Of a stretch of 64,000 bases of DNA, positions 25,056 through 37,611 are shown one piece after another; the stretch's first letter is position 1, and every line of letters starts with the position of its first letter. The notes below the pieces were generated by a model that worked only from the letters and a program-made list of their open reading frames with translations, had not been told where the DNA came from and ran no database searches. The position numbers were made by a program, and so were the translations under genes. The stretch is from Sarcocystis neurona (taxonomy: Eukaryota; Apicomplexa; Conoidasida; Eucoccidiorida; Sarcocystidae): positions 339,665 through 403,664 of the forward strand of contig KL647298.1 in the NCBI GenBank assembly GCA_000727475.1, read 5' to 3'.

Positions 25056-28000
25056 ACGTGCTATCCTTGCGTTGGACTGTTCGCCTCTTCTGTGCTTCTT
25101 CTATTTTTGCTCGGAGGCGCTCCTGGAGTTTCCTGCGGTGCCACGAGCTGCTTCTCACCGCCGCTCCAGATCCAGGCGCAGGCGGTGTAGGTAGCAGGCC
25201 ACCACGAGTACCACCTGTGCTCCTTGCTTGCTGTTCTGCTGCCTGCTGACTTCTGCAAATCTTAATAAATGCAGCTCGCGCGTGTGCACTCGCCGCAGCA
25301 CCACAGCCATGGATTTCAGGCATTGCATGAGTGCAGCAGAAGCGCCGTCTGCAGAAGGGACACGTCCTACCGAGGAGTTGGGCAGAGTTTTTGCATGCCT
25401 GTCTCGCCTCCGTTGTAGTGCTGCTGCTGCTGCTCGCTGCCTTCGGCGCTTGCCGTCCGTAACTGCAGCGGCTGTCTCCCTCGACCGCAGCTCTAATTAG
25501 AGCGTCAACATCCTCCTCTGCTGAGGCCACGGCAGCCCCCGCTTTTGTCCCTTGCAGTTTCTTCTGCTTCTTCACAGCTTCCCTACCTGCTCCTGCAATT
25601 CCCACGCGCCCACCATTCCCTGCCGGAGCCCGCGACATACGTGTAGACCTGTCTCCAGCTGCCGACGGTCGCTTCTCTTCCTCTTTGTCTTCGTCATCCT
25701 CTTCCTCTTTCACTTCTTCATTCTCTTTCTCTTCCTCATCCTCTTTGTCTTCTTCATCCTCTCCCTCTCCTGCTGCTTCTACCTCCGTTTTTGTAGGTGG
25801 TTGTCGATCACTATCCTCCTTCATATGATGCCCTACAGACTCCCTGTTACTAAAACTGTCATCATGCTTTTGTTGTCCATCGTCTGAACTGCCCGGTGTC
25901 GCTCTCACAGCAGTCTCACTAACCGGCTGCCGCTGTGCAACCTTTTGCTGCTGCTCCTCCCGCTGCGGGGTCTGCTTTTCCTGCTGCTCCTGCTGCAGCG
26001 CTTGCTTCGACTGCCCCCGCTCCTTCTGCTGCTGCGCTGCTGTAGGGAACTTGTCGGCGACGACCGACACCACCGGGCGTCTCTCTCCTTCCTCTGTTTT
26101 TAGCTGGTACTGCATTCCCAGTTCTTGTGCTACTTCGTATAGCACTTTCCTCTCAAACGCAGAAAGAGTGGAATCGAAAGCGAGAGAAACAGAAAGCTCA
26201 CGTGCAAAAGAAGTTGCTTTCTGATGACTTGAAACTGCCTGCAGCAGCTCCTGCTGCTGCTTTCTCTGGGTACCCAGCTGCGACAGCAACTCCCTGTACT
26301 GCTGTCGCAGAATATTGTACTCCCTAGGAGCAGCCGCATTGTCCGGCTGCTTCTGCAGGCTCGTGGACGGAGGGATGACTTTGCTGTTTGAGACTGTGTT
26401 TCTTGCTCCACCTTCTTCTGTTGCTACTGCTGCAGTGTTGCTGCTTGTTGCTGTATTTCTTGCTCCAAATTTTTCTGTCGCTGCTGCCGCTTGCTGCTTC
26501 TGTTGCCGTGCTGCTCGCTGCCCGTGGTGGGACTGGATCCCTTTGCCTGTTGCCGCTTGCACCTTGTTTCTGTCACCTGCTGGTTGTGTCTGCTGCTGCC
26601 AAGGCTTCGAGCTCCCGTCCACCGCAGCAGGAGTCGCCGAATCGAAGGGAGTCTCAGGCAGCTCGGGGCGATCTGCAAGGCTTGCGTATTCAAGGACGCA
26701 GCGGACCTCTCCTTCAGCTAGCGCATACTCAAACAACGAGCTCAGCACCATTCGTCGCGACGCTGCACTCGTCGTCGCAGCCGACGCGTCCTCCTCCGCT
26801 TCAGCAGCAGCATCCTTCTCCTGTCCTTCTCTGTTGGACGGTGCAGCCGCAGCAGCCACGGGAGTGGCTGTCGGGGCGACAGCAATCCCAGCAGTCGTGG
26901 CGGCATCGTCTGCGGTAGTGGCAACAGCAGCGGTGGCCGCTGCGCTGTCGCATGAGATGTCGCTGCTGTTTGTACGTGACGTAGTATCCGCTGCTGCTGG
27001 CGGATTCTCGGCAGCAGGAGTCTCTGTGAATCCACCCGCAGGAGAAGCGCTCGTGGGATCTGCTGCTAACGCAGGGGGAGGGGGAACTTCACCTGCAGCA
27101 GAGAGCCACGCTGAAGGACCTGTCATTGTCTCGCTGTTGCCAATGATGACCAAGTGTCGCTTTGCTCGTGTAACAGCTACGTTTAATCGACGAGGGTCTG
27201 TCAGGAACCCGACCTGTTTGCGTCGATTGCTCCGTACAAGACAAATAACAATGACTTCTCCCTCTTTCCCCTGGAAGCCGTCTACTGTGTTGACAGCAAT
27301 AGAGGCTAGAGAAGGCGCTGCAGCTGGACAGTCTTGCTGTTGTCCTGCTTCGACAGCCCTGCCGGCCTTCCGTTCTAGCGTCTTTCTTGTGTTCTTCGCC
27401 CCCCTGCACGCGACAGCACTCGCAACGACTTCTTGGCTACGACGAGGAGCCGCAGGAGCTGCAGCAGCAACCTTCGGCTCATCTCCTCCTCTTGCGGCTG
27501 CAACGGCGCCACCGCCTTTCCCAGTGGCTGCTACTTCTGTTGCATGTTCTTCCTTTCCTGCTGCAGTCGTGTTAGCTTTGCCACAAGCTGTCACACCTGC
27601 TACTGCAGGTGCAGCATTCTTCTCTGCTCCTGCACCGCCTGCTGCTGCATCCCTTGCTGCTGCACCGCCTGCTGCTGCAGTTGCAATTTCTTCTTCCCCC
27701 GCAGCTACCTCGTCTCCTGTGAAACTGTCGCGTGCCGCATCAAGACACCGGTGCGACGTCGGCGATCGCCGCCGTTGAGCAGCCGCGTCCTCTTCTGCGT
27801 TCTGCTGCTCTTCATCTTCTTTCTGCAGGAGCCGCCGCAGCAGGTGCACTTGCTTCGTGTACGGCGTAATGACACATATATCCTCCGGATGAATTTCGTA
27901 TTCGTGCACTAGCGTACGCACATACTTCAGCACAACCCCGGCCTCGCCTAAGTTGCTTCGCGAACAGAAGCCTGCTGCATTTTTTGCTGCTTCACTTTTA

Positions 28001-31000
28001 CCTGGCATCTCTTCCTCCGCCTCGTCCTCCTCTAGCCATTCCACTCCAGCCGTGTCAATCCACAGCAAAGGTGGAAAAGTATGCATTTCCACTTCTCCTC
28101 CTGCCGTTGCTGCTGCTGCCGCTCCACTCCCTCCCTCCGCTGCTTCTTCTTTCCGTGATGCTTCCGTTGTGGCGGCTGCCGCGTCTTCGCGTTTCTCTGT
28201 ACTGCCGGACAGCGAAACCCCTTCTCGGCTGGCGGGCTGCTTGCGTTGGCGTACCAACAAACGCGTGGCGACAGACGGATGCGCACGCAGTTTGTCTTGG
28301 TAGAAATGGATGCTGCTCCATCTCATAATCGTTGCATGCATGCGGAACTGCGTGTCGAGCAGCTGCGAAAAGTTGTTCTTTGCCCCCGGCACGTTGCGGG
28401 TCATCAGTCTTTCAAACAGAGTAAATTTAAGCCCGCGGCGCTCTGCTTCAGCACATTTCACTACGGGCCCGAGCTGCTGATGGTCTCCCGCTAGGACCGC
28501 ACGCCTCGCCTGCAACAGCGACACCCAGCACTCCGACTCCAGGGCCTGCGTGCACACGGCGACAGCAAGTGGCACAGCAACCACGATCATACAACGGCAG
28601 AGGACGCATAGGCGAGCAGTGCACACGCGTCTCTGCAGCAGGGGATGCAAGAATGCGCGACCTTGCTGTAATCGCTCTTCGCAGCAGAAGCCGCCAGCGA
28701 CACAGCCGCAGCGTCCTCGAGGAACGAGACGGTGAACCGCTGTTCCTCTTCACGTGCGGAAAAGGCACGCACTCACGTGAGCAGAGCAAGGAACGCAGGC
28801 TGGTGTACCAGCAGCAGCCAACACAACAGCGCGACACATGCACACCAGCACAAACCCGAAGGAAGAGACCCTAGACGCTGCAGCAGACCGCCACTCGGCT
28901 GCACGCAAAGCAGCAGCGCAGTACGCACGTTCAGCCGCAGCAGCCGTGCAGCACTCCAAGGTGTGCTGCTGTGTCTGCCCACGAGCCACAGACAACCTCT
29001 ACAGCAGCACCCTCGCGTGTACAGAAGCGCGACAAAAACTGCTCCACCGCAGGCAGCACTTCCTCCTCCATACACAACAGCCGCAGACACGTGTGTGCCC
29101 CCGCAGAAACCCTTCTGAAATGCACGCGCGTGCATGCGGGCGGGCGGGCGACGGCCACGCGCCCTCTGTCACGCACTCCTGGGTCTTGGCCGCTCCGCTC
29201 TTCACGCCGTGGGGCCCGGTGCTGCTGCGCGCGGCACCAGTGCTGCTACTGCTGCTTTGCTGCCGCAGCGGCGTGCGTGCTGCCACTGCTCCTCCCCCCT
29301 GGCTGTCGTCGCTGCCCTGGCGTCGCCACGTGTGGGGGCCACCGCTGCTGCGTCCCTGCCGCGCTGCGCACCCCGCCGCCCGTTCGCAGCTGCTCCGTAC
29401 AACAGCTCACGCCCTGCCACCACGTGTAGCCTCCTCGCACATTTCTCTTCGGAAAATCCGAGCGGCCGCTGCCTTCCCAGTCACGCAACAACTTGTCCTG
29501 TGCTGCGGGTGTGCGTCCACCCCTTCGACTGTGTGTCTGCCTCCGTCCTCCCTCGCCGTCTTTCGTGTACAGACACACACGTACACGAAGGTGCGCGTCC
29601 GCACCCTGGACGCGTATTGGGGACGCTGGTTGGCATGGTGACGTGGAGCAGGTTTTCAAAACATTCCTCCAGAACGAGTCTCCAATGTCTGGGCAGCTGC
29701 TTATAACCACGTCTCTCTCTCTCTCTCCCCCGACACGACAAATGTCGGGCGACCGTGTCCACATATATCGGCGTATACACGACTGCGCATGCATACGCAC
29801 GCATGCATCCAATACAACATGCGACCTCAAACCTTGCACCCTTTTCATCCCCCCCCTCGTTTCCCTCACACGTGCCCACGCGCACGAAAGTATTTCCGCC
29901 AGAGATATGCACGTGCGTGTGCGCCTAACCTGAGCAGCCTCGTCGATAATAACAACGTCGAAGGGAGGAAGCGGCTGTCTCAGCTCGGCGTAGTCTCGCA
30001 TGGTCTTATTGTACGAGCCCGTGCAGGTGGCGAAGATGACGGTGGCGTTGCGGAGAACCTCACGAAGTGCAGCATCTTGATTCCTTCTCAACGTTTCCTT
30101 CAAGTTGCCGATCATCGAAGACGCACGCTGCTCCTCCAAGGTCGTGCTAGTCCGCCGCTTAGCCGCCTTTTTGCCTCTGTGCCCGCTGCTGCCGCCGGTC
30201 TCTCGGGCTCCCTGCCCCGCTCCCTGTCTCAGCATGCGCCTCTTGCGCTTCCAGCTCTCCAGTTGCTCCTGAGCCTTCTTCACCGCCAGCGTGCTGGCTG
30301 CCTCCTCAAGTCGGTGGTCTAGGCGGTACATGAACAGCTTCGGGTCGACGCGAGCCGGGTGGCCAAGTCTCACGCATCCTCGCTGCAGCAGGTGCCACAG
30401 AATCCCAGCTTCTTTTTCTCCGATGCTTGTTGCTGAGTCGGAGACGCTGCTGCCGCCGCTTTGTGCCCCCCTCTCCCCTTCTCGCGACGTCGCGTCCGCC
30501 CCGTTTCCCGCTGCCGCAGCTCCTTCTGCGGCGCTTCTGCCCTCGTGTGCCATCTGGTGAGGGCGCGCAGCAGCGGCTGCAGCATAATTGCCGTAAGCAG
30601 CACGCCCCAAAGCTGCGGTCGCTGCTTTCAGCAGCTTTCCGAGCATGTTGTCCACAGCTACGTTGCTCGGAGCGCACACCAAAACCTTGTTGCCGCGCAG
30701 CACCAGCTGCAGCAGCAGCTCCACCACCGTAGTTGTCTTCCCCGTGCCAGGCGGTCCGTGAATCAGAGCCACGTCAGGAGAACGCAACGCCAGCAGCACA
30801 GCCTGCTGCTGCGCAGGCACCAAGTTGCTGTTCATCCATTTCACGTTCTCGCTAGAAAACTCGTTCGCCGTTTCTCTCCTTTTCCCCACAACCACCTCTG
30901 CTGCTGCCACTGGCTCTCCCCTCCCCCCCTCGTCTGCTGCTGCTAACCCTCCGCCCCCTCCGTCTTCCGCTGCTGCTGACCCTCGACCCCCTCCGTCGTC

Positions 31001-31990
31001 CGGTGCTACTGACACTCCGCTCCCCCCGCCGTCCGTTGCTGCTGGCCCACGGCCCCTCTCGTCGTCCGGTGCTGCTGGATGCCGTTGGTCCGCGGTGTCT
31101 TCTCCTGCAGTGGCTGCAACGGCCTCTTCTGGCGCAGCAGCAGCGGGGGCCTGCGCCTGGGGCTGCTGTTGTTGTGTCTCTTCCGGGGCTGTGAAGGGGT
31201 CCTGCTGCGGCGCGGCTTGGTTTCCACTGCAGAAGCAGAAGTCGACGACACGTCTTGCCACGCCGTTCTTCGGATGATTTTTGAGTCTCTGCAGTGCCTG
31301 CGTTTGCTGTTCGATAGGGAGCGAGCAGTAGCCTATCGCTACGGTGTACGTCTCCCCCACCCTTAGTTTATTCTCTTCCTGCTTCCCATCCCTGCGGTCC
31401 GATGCCGTGCGTTCAAATGAAATCACTCCCCCAGTGTTTCTCGTCTGTTCGTCGTCTGGGTCTTCTTCATCAAATGCTACTACGATAAAAAAAGGTCGCA
31501 ATCGATACAAGACGCCAGTGGCTATGGTTTGGCCCGCGCTCCTTTGTTCGTGCTCCTCTTCCGTCTCCTCCTTCTTCTTCTCCTCCTTTCCCCGCTGCTG
31601 CGGCTTTTTCCGGAGGTACGGACCCGCCGTAGCCGGGTAGATGTCGACGAGGTCTCCGCTTCTAAACCGGTGCCGAGGGAGTCGACAGAAGGCACCCCCA
31701 GACGCGCCATGGCGGGTGGCGCTGGCGGCTGCAGCAGCCCCGGCAGCAGCAGACCCCGAGGGTCCCTGCTGCTGTCTTTGCTGTCCCCGTTTGCAGAAAC
31801 GCACCAGCAGTCTGCCGTTCAGGCCCGGCCAAATGTCATAAATTTCAAGCCGGGCCATTGCCACCCCCTGCCCTTCCAGTTCCTCCACCGTAAAGGACGA
31901 CAGCAGCGTCGTGTGTGCCGCCTCCTCGGCTCTACGCTCCAAATCCAGCAGCTCCAGGTGTTTAGACACCAGGTGCTCCACTGTTGCCAT
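25054..31990 (-). CDS. IGHMBP2: UPF1-like SF1 helicase of IGHMBP2/SMUBP2 type with R3H and AN1 modules
   Basis: Model: exons 31990-29930 and 28545-25054, 1,850 aa, intron of 1,384 bp with donor GTTAGG. Start chosen at MATVEHLVSKHLELLDLER, which matches the N-terminus of IGHMBP2; an open frame with an acceptor-like site lies upstream. Order: N-terminal 1B/OB-like region (FRSGDLVDIYPA, ATGVLYRL, VVAFDEE); Walker A GPPGTGKTTT (412-421); APSNVAVD; Walker B IIDEAAQ (to 687); motif III LAGDHQQLGP; TQFRMH (about 752-757); a low-complexity insert of about 330 residues; VDGFQGKE (about 1,105); NVAVTRAKRH (about 1,145); R3H domain (FERKVLYEVAQELGM, about 1,480); acidic stretch; AN1-type finger (CPFCRRRFCCTHAMPEIHGC, about 1,755). 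The family unwinds RNA/DNA 5'-3' and is linked to ribosomes and nucleic-acid metabolism. Long Ala/Gln/Glu tracts separate the domains. Antisense ORFs are shadows. Confidence 0.93.
28546..29929 (-). other. Helicase intron directly after the Walker B motif
   Basis: The donor follows the CAG codon of DEAAQ (CAG|GTTAGG on the minus strand) and the acceptor is ACGCAG|GCCCTGGAG. Removing it restores DEAAQALESECW, the continuous sequence expected for the family. The intron is GC-rich with GCGGGCGG and CTG stretches and has long chance ORFs. Confidence 0.9.
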
Positions 31991-32132
31991 CGCAGCAGCA
32001 GCAGCAACAGCACACACCTGCACAAGAGAGACAGGCACGCATGAAACAGCCTCCAAAACGCGTCTTGCTGCATCAGGCGTCACCGGGCTGCTCCTCAGCT
32101 GCCTCCAGCTGGACGCTCCACCGCGGTTGCTG

Positions 32133-33250
32133 CTACTCTTCCTCCTCCTCTTCCTCTTCCTTCTTCTTTTTCTCGAGTGCCGTGCCGTCGTCCTGCTGCT
32201 GTTTGGGTCGTTTCGGCTGCTGTGGTGCCGACTGCGTGCTGCTGTGTTGCTCCGCTGCTGGCTTTTTCCGCCGCTTGCTGTCCTCGCTGCGGCTACTCTT
32301 GCTCCGCTGGCCGCGGTCGCCGCCGCGCAAATTCGCCCGCCACTCCTGCTGCCTCTCTGGCTGCCCGTCCTCCTCCTCCTGCTGCTACTCCCGGCCGGTG
32401 ACTGCCTCTGCGTGCTGTGCTGGGGCGTCTGCCGCAGCCGCTGCTTCTGCAGAGGGGAGTCTCTACGTCCACGCAGATGTTACACGCCTCCGTTTTCCCT
32501 CCTCCAGCACCTTGTTTGGCTTCCTAAACGTCCGAAAGTGAAACTCGACACGACGCCATTTCCCCCATATCGATTACGCCTTTATGTACTGATGCACTAA
32601 CAGACGGGTATTTACATATCCAGACATAAGTATACATGCCCACATGCGCTTGCAGAGCCCCTACCTCCATATTTCTCCCTCTTTCTATATATACGCAATT
32701 GTACATATCCGTAGGGTGTGGCGGGCGCCACAAGGCTTTCTTCTTCACGTATCAGGTCGTGGTCTGTGCTGAAAAACTAGATAAGGTCAGAGACAAACAT
32801 ACGTATACGCATCTGTATAGGCAACCACATATATAGAGACACGGCGCAAGAGGAAACCTGCAGCTATGTAGACAAACTGATACATGTGCGTACAACTAGA
32901 TTCAGCCGTCCGCCAACACACGTACGTACACACAGAGACACGTCCACGCGTACACGTGCATGCGGATATGATACACGTGTGGCCTAAACTTCTTTTCAAT
33001 CTCTTCCAGAGTTAAAAGTGAGTTTCCGCACAGCGGTCGCCCTCTGTTGAAACGCGGCGACCGCTTACTTTCTAAAAGGAAAGCAGACGTCTGCCTGCAT
33101 CTCGAGCACCGGCGCATCGTAGGCTGCATGCACACGACGAGGCCGGGATGGGACAGTCGCGTTTGGAGTTGCGCTGCAGCAGGAAGATCGGTCGGTAGCA
33201 GCACCAGCCGCTACGCTGGTGCTAGCAGCAGCAGAGCAGCCGCAGTACAA
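32133..33250 (-). CDS. Unresolved multi-exon coding cluster upstream of the helicase
   Basis: No family recognised. Minus-strand segments read like protein: about 33195-33069 (TPNATVPSRPRRVHAAYDAP ... VCFPFRK), then about 33043-32967 (GRPLCGNSLLTLEEIEKKF). These join in phase if a 25-bp GTAAGC...CAACAG segment (33068-33044) is an intron. A distal piece ends at 32133 with a Lys/Arg-rich and Gln-rich segment and a Glu run (KKKKEEEEEEEE then TAG), 143 bp upstream of the helicase start. An alternative frame at about 32542-32310 gives a Cys-rich peptide (KTEACNICVDVETPLC). How the parts connect is not settled, and the Ala-rich frame before the Glu-rich tail carries an in-frame TAG at 32387-32385. 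Confidence 0.3.
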
Positions 33251-33623
33251 GTCATTCAGCAGCTGCAGGTGCGCTCACCACAGCAGCAGCAATCCATAGA
33301 GGGAAGTTCAAAAATTTCTTGCTGAGAAACTCTGGTAGCGCAGGACGAGGGTACACACAACAGCAGTTGACAGCCAAGACGGCGGCTCACTGCCAGTCTC
33401 TAAATAAAAATTCTGCAGATGGGCGCGTCTACTCGTATTTAAGATACAAAGGCGAACTGTTTCCTGCTAGTCTTCCATCCGTGTGGGGTGACGCACGCAT
33501 AAATTTACCTTATCCGCTGCCGGACGCAGTGATGAATTGGCATGCACATGTACACGGCCGTACTCGTCTCAGACGCATATGAAAAAGTGACTACTCTACC
33601 GTAGTAACTGTTCACGGAAACAT

Positions 33624-35133
33624 ATGGCGCTCTTCATCGATTTGCGTCCTGTACGGCTTGTGCGAATAACATCAGAACTCGCGCGGTCGCGGACGACTAA
33701 GCACGACAGCAGAGTGCGGTCACCGGCGGCAAAGCATCGCAGCGCACGGTCGCGGCGGCGAGAAGACACACAGCTGCAGGCAGACTTCCAGCGGATAATT
33801 ACAGAGCAGAGGCACGTTTTATGCAGAGGTAGCAGAAGGCGTGAGTAGTTTTGTCGCCCAGGAGGTACAGAGAAGGCCCAACAAAGGAAAATATGTACGC
33901 AGAACTCTGCCATTTCGAGAGATTGCGCTGCGGACGACATGTTGCAGATCAGGGATAGAGCATCGATATTGCTACGGCTGCCGCTGGCAGTGTCCATACA
34001 GCAGTAGTTCTGCTTTGAACACTAACGGTATAAAATATGTCCTCTCTGCTTTGGCGGAAAGATATATTTTCGCGTGTGTGGCTTTCTACTACTGACAACA
34101 GAAAGTCATCTTTTTTCTTACCCGCACAGGAGTCGCTGCTGCTGCAGTTGCAGCGGGACTGTGGCGTGCTGCTCTTTTCTGCCTATATAACTGGTGGCCG
34201 GCTGCTCTTTTCTGCCTATATAGCTGGTGGCCCGCTGCTCTTTTCTGCCTACCGCACTGCTGGCGCGCTGCTCTTTTCTGCCTACTGCACTGCTGGCGCG
34301 CTGCTCTTTTCTGCCTACTGCACTGCTGGCGCGCTGCTCTTGCTGCGTTGCCTTGTTTGTTATTTGTTGTTGAACTACTGCCGCTACTGCTAGCTGCTGG
34401 GGCTGCTGCGGCTGCAGCGATGCTGTTGCTGTGCTCAACGGCAGGCAGAGCTGCTGCTCAGCGATCTAGTCGGCGGTGGGTGACACGGAAGGTAGTCAGG
34501 CGGTTGGCCCCAGCGCGGGGGCCCAAGCAGCATGAAGCACCCACCACCACTACCGCCAACAGCGCTGCTGGTGTATACGGGGTGACGTACCAGAGATGCA
34601 GCGAAGAAGAAGCAGAAGCAGCGCCTGCACAACGACATCAGCAGGGACCAGTAGTGCGACTCCTGCTTCACCCAATAAGTACCCGGGGGTTGGCGCAGCG
34701 CATCTGCAGAGCTGTGCTGCCGAGCCGCAGTTGCAACATCAGAGGAAGCAGAAAGGGCGGAATCCGGCGAGGCCGGTGTAGAGAACACAGCAGTAGAAGC
34801 GTCAGATGCAGTTGCAAAGAGAGGAAGGCAGGAGTGAATTTAGCAGCAGCACCAGCAGAAACAGAAGCGGAATCCGCAACCTGGGTAGCAGCAGCAAGAC
34901 GGTGCGCAGCAGGGGTGACAGCTGAGGGAGCAGGTGCGATTTTATACCGCTATTTGAAGCACCACCAAGAGGGAGAAAGTGTGCAGCAGCCCCCGGTACG
35001 TCAGCAGCTGTACCAACAACGGTCCACGAATGACATCTGCGCACGACGCAACAGCAAACAGCAACAGCAGGGATCTACGAAAAGTAGCTGCATCACCTCA
35101 TACTCACTCCACACGAAGGACGGCAAAGCATGA
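33624..35133 (+). CDS. Putative membrane-associated protein with an 11-residue Trp/Cys-rich tandem repeat
   Basis: Model: exons 33624-33828 and 34130-35133, 402 aa. The start is ATG in CATATGGCG. Donor GAG|GTAGCA (phase 1) and acceptor CGCACAG|GA fit in phase. Exon 1 gives MALFIDLRPVRLVRITSELA and a basic region. Exon 2 opens with five copies of an 11-residue unit of type AALFCLLHCWR/AALFCLYNWWP, followed by a hydrophobic stretch (LPCLLFVVELLPLLLAAGAA) that could span a membrane, then a basic, Gln/Ala-rich tail. The repeat DNA unit is exactly 33 bp, so it is open in several frames, and the frame here is chosen only because the splice phase fits. An in-frame GTACGT donor at 34996 might lead to another C-terminus, since 35140-35260 also looks coding in a different frame. 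No homologue recognised. Confidence 0.4.
34168..34341 (+). repeat. 33-bp tandem repeat, five units plus a part
   Basis: Units start at 34168, 34201, 34234, 34267 and 34300, with a partial sixth at 34333. The constant part is GCTGCTCTTTTCTGCCTA. The variable part is TATAACTGGTGGCCG, TATAGCTGGTGGCCC, CCGCACTGCTGGCGC, then twice CTGCACTGCTGGCGC. Units 4 and 5 are identical, suggesting recent expansion. Confidence 0.95.
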
Positions 35134-35400
35134 AAGTGTAGAAGTGTACAGAGAGGGTGCGAGGGTTGTTGCAACTGCGGAGCGCTACGACGAGCAGCTC
35201 TACACGTTAGCTACAGCGGAAGCAGCGCGTACATCCCACGAACGGGACCAGGAGCTGTAGGGTCGCTTCTGCACGCAGGAACAACTATATAACAGCAGCA
35301 GGTGAAACAGGAGGAGGCGGAACAGAACCAACTTCAGCGGGTGAGCGCGCAGTGAAGGTAGCTACAGCGAAGAGAGCAACACCGACGAGGGGAGGAACAG

Positions 35401-35571
35401 CACGAGATCGACATAGAGGGAGGGCCTTATTTGCGGTCTGGGGTTTTGTAGATGGTTACCCGCTGCTGCTGCAGCTGCAGCGGCTAGCACGAGATCGACA
35501 GAGGGAGCGCCTTATTTGCGGTCTGGGGTTTGGTTGATGGTTACCGGCTGCTGCTGCAGCTGCAGCAGGGC
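35401..35571 (+). repeat. Two-copy tandem repeat of about 85 bp
   Basis: Copy 1 is 35401-35487 and copy 2 is 35488-35571. Both begin CACGAGATCGACA, contain CTTATTTGCGGTCTGGGGTTT and end in CTGCTGCTGCAGCTGCAGC. They differ by a few substitutions and a 3-bp length change. Confidence 0.9.
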
Positions 35572-37611
35572 GCTGCACCGGAACCACCAACATCTTCAGG
35601 TGCCGCTAACCATGCACAAGGATACGACAGGAAGAGAAGCGTAGTATTTGCCGGGGCGCATGGGGAAACACAGGGACCAGACCAGCACTTCGTGTTGCAT
35701 CGCACGCTTCTGTACCTTCTTCCTGCCTGCAATAGGTTCCAACCCATACGGATGGAAGCAGTGCTACGGATTTACCTACAGTTACTCACGCCTGGCTCTT
35801 CCGTGCCTAAGCGCCACAGGAGCGAGATGCATCTTCCGCGCGGTAGTATACACACACACGTACATACATACATACATACGTATCCGCTGTGCATTGGGCT
35901 GCAGTGATTTAGAAAAACGCCCGAGAAACGGGCTCTGCGGATGGCTACCAGGGTTGTACTGTGAGGTAATGCAGTACGCCGTGCATAAAGAAAACTTCTC
36001 CTATGGGGTGTGCGCCGTGGAGGGCAATGCGGTACTGGAAAAAGTGTACGAGATTTCCTATAACAATGGAATCTTTCGTGTTTCAGTAGATCAGTAGAAT
36101 GAAGCCGAGTGAGACAACATCCCAAGGATACAATACTGTTACTGGCAGATATCCCTGGCGTCGGTGTAGCGCACTGTTTCACCAGCCCCGTCTCGCTCTG
36201 CACGTGTGATAGCGATAACAAGCTGGGAGAAAATACAGACGGTATATACCTCTTGCATATACAGTAGTAAAAAGCAGAGCGCAAATCCAGCAGGTATACA
36301 CCTCACAAAGATAGACTTAGTAGTAAAAGCAGCCTGAAAATACAGCAGGGATATGCCTTATCTACATACGCATGCATACATACACACGTGCACAACGCCC
36401 ACCAGGTGTGCATGTATATATATATATATATGTATATGCATGTGTCTTACTCGTGATTCGTAGATGTATACATGCACATACATTTACATACACGTATACT
36501 TCAGGACACTGCCCTGCTGTTTTGGCGGTGAGACACTGATAGAAACAAATCTGCACTGGCTGTATAATCCGAATAACGAACAGCATATCACGCATGTAGA
36601 CAGTTCGTTGTAGTCCTTGCGGAAGACAGACCAGTCGGGCGACTTGGACACTTCGAATCTGCTCCAGCCTCATCCAGCTTGGGTACATTGAAACCGACTG
36701 TAAAAATACAGAGATGGACACAGATATATATATGAGGACAGGAGTGTGTGAATAAGAACTGCAAGGGGAAATTGCTTATTTGAAGTCGGTGACAAAACTC
36801 TACGGATTAGTCATTCGGACTGAGAACGGCAGCTGCTTGTTCTACAAATTCTTCATTTTGTCCACCGCACGACCGAGGAGGTGCTCACTTTTATTCTTGC
36901 CGTCCTACGAGTTCGTACAACTCCTCTACAGTTTCACGAATGGCATCTACACTCACGCGTGATACACCGGTCCACTTAAAAGGTAACGGCATTCGTTCTC
37001 TGCTTGTGTCAAACGATCACCAGCATACGCTGGCCGTTACACATGTACATACCTACATGAACAGACTTAATAATATACGTATACACGCCTGTACGTACAC
37101 GTACGCGTATACGCGTACACCTCTGTGCCAAACACACATGTTCACTTATATATGTCAATGCAGCTATTTATCATTTTGCGCGTATGTGTGCGTACAGAAG
37201 TCTCACATTAATACGTCTACACAATCACGGATACACAATTGTACACGTGAGGCTAAAACTCAGCCACTGGCCCCCTAGTTGCGCGGCAAAGCTCTGCCCG
37301 GTGCCTGGTGGAAGAAACCCCCCTGCGGCAGAGTTTGCTTCTCTCACTCCTCCAGTCCTCCTCCGCTGTCTTCGACCTGTTATCCCTGCATCCACTCATC
37401 CACCACCTTCTGTGCTTAGACGCTGAATAGAGTCGAGCTCACTGGGAACGGCACGGTCAAAGCAGCGACATAATCAGCAGCAGAAAGAGGGGTAGCAGCA
37501 GGGCACAGGGACGTTTGTTATTGTGAGTGTTATCTGCAGACTATATTGGTGGAACTTCGCCGTTGTTTCCCATTCGTACCCTCATCCAGGCGTCCGCAGT
37601 GGTTTTTCCTG

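Noticed and set aside
26315..27778. Plus-strand 487-codon ORF
   Set aside because: It is antisense to the helicase exon; its Ala/Ser/Cys composition is the complement of the Ala/Gln-coding strand.
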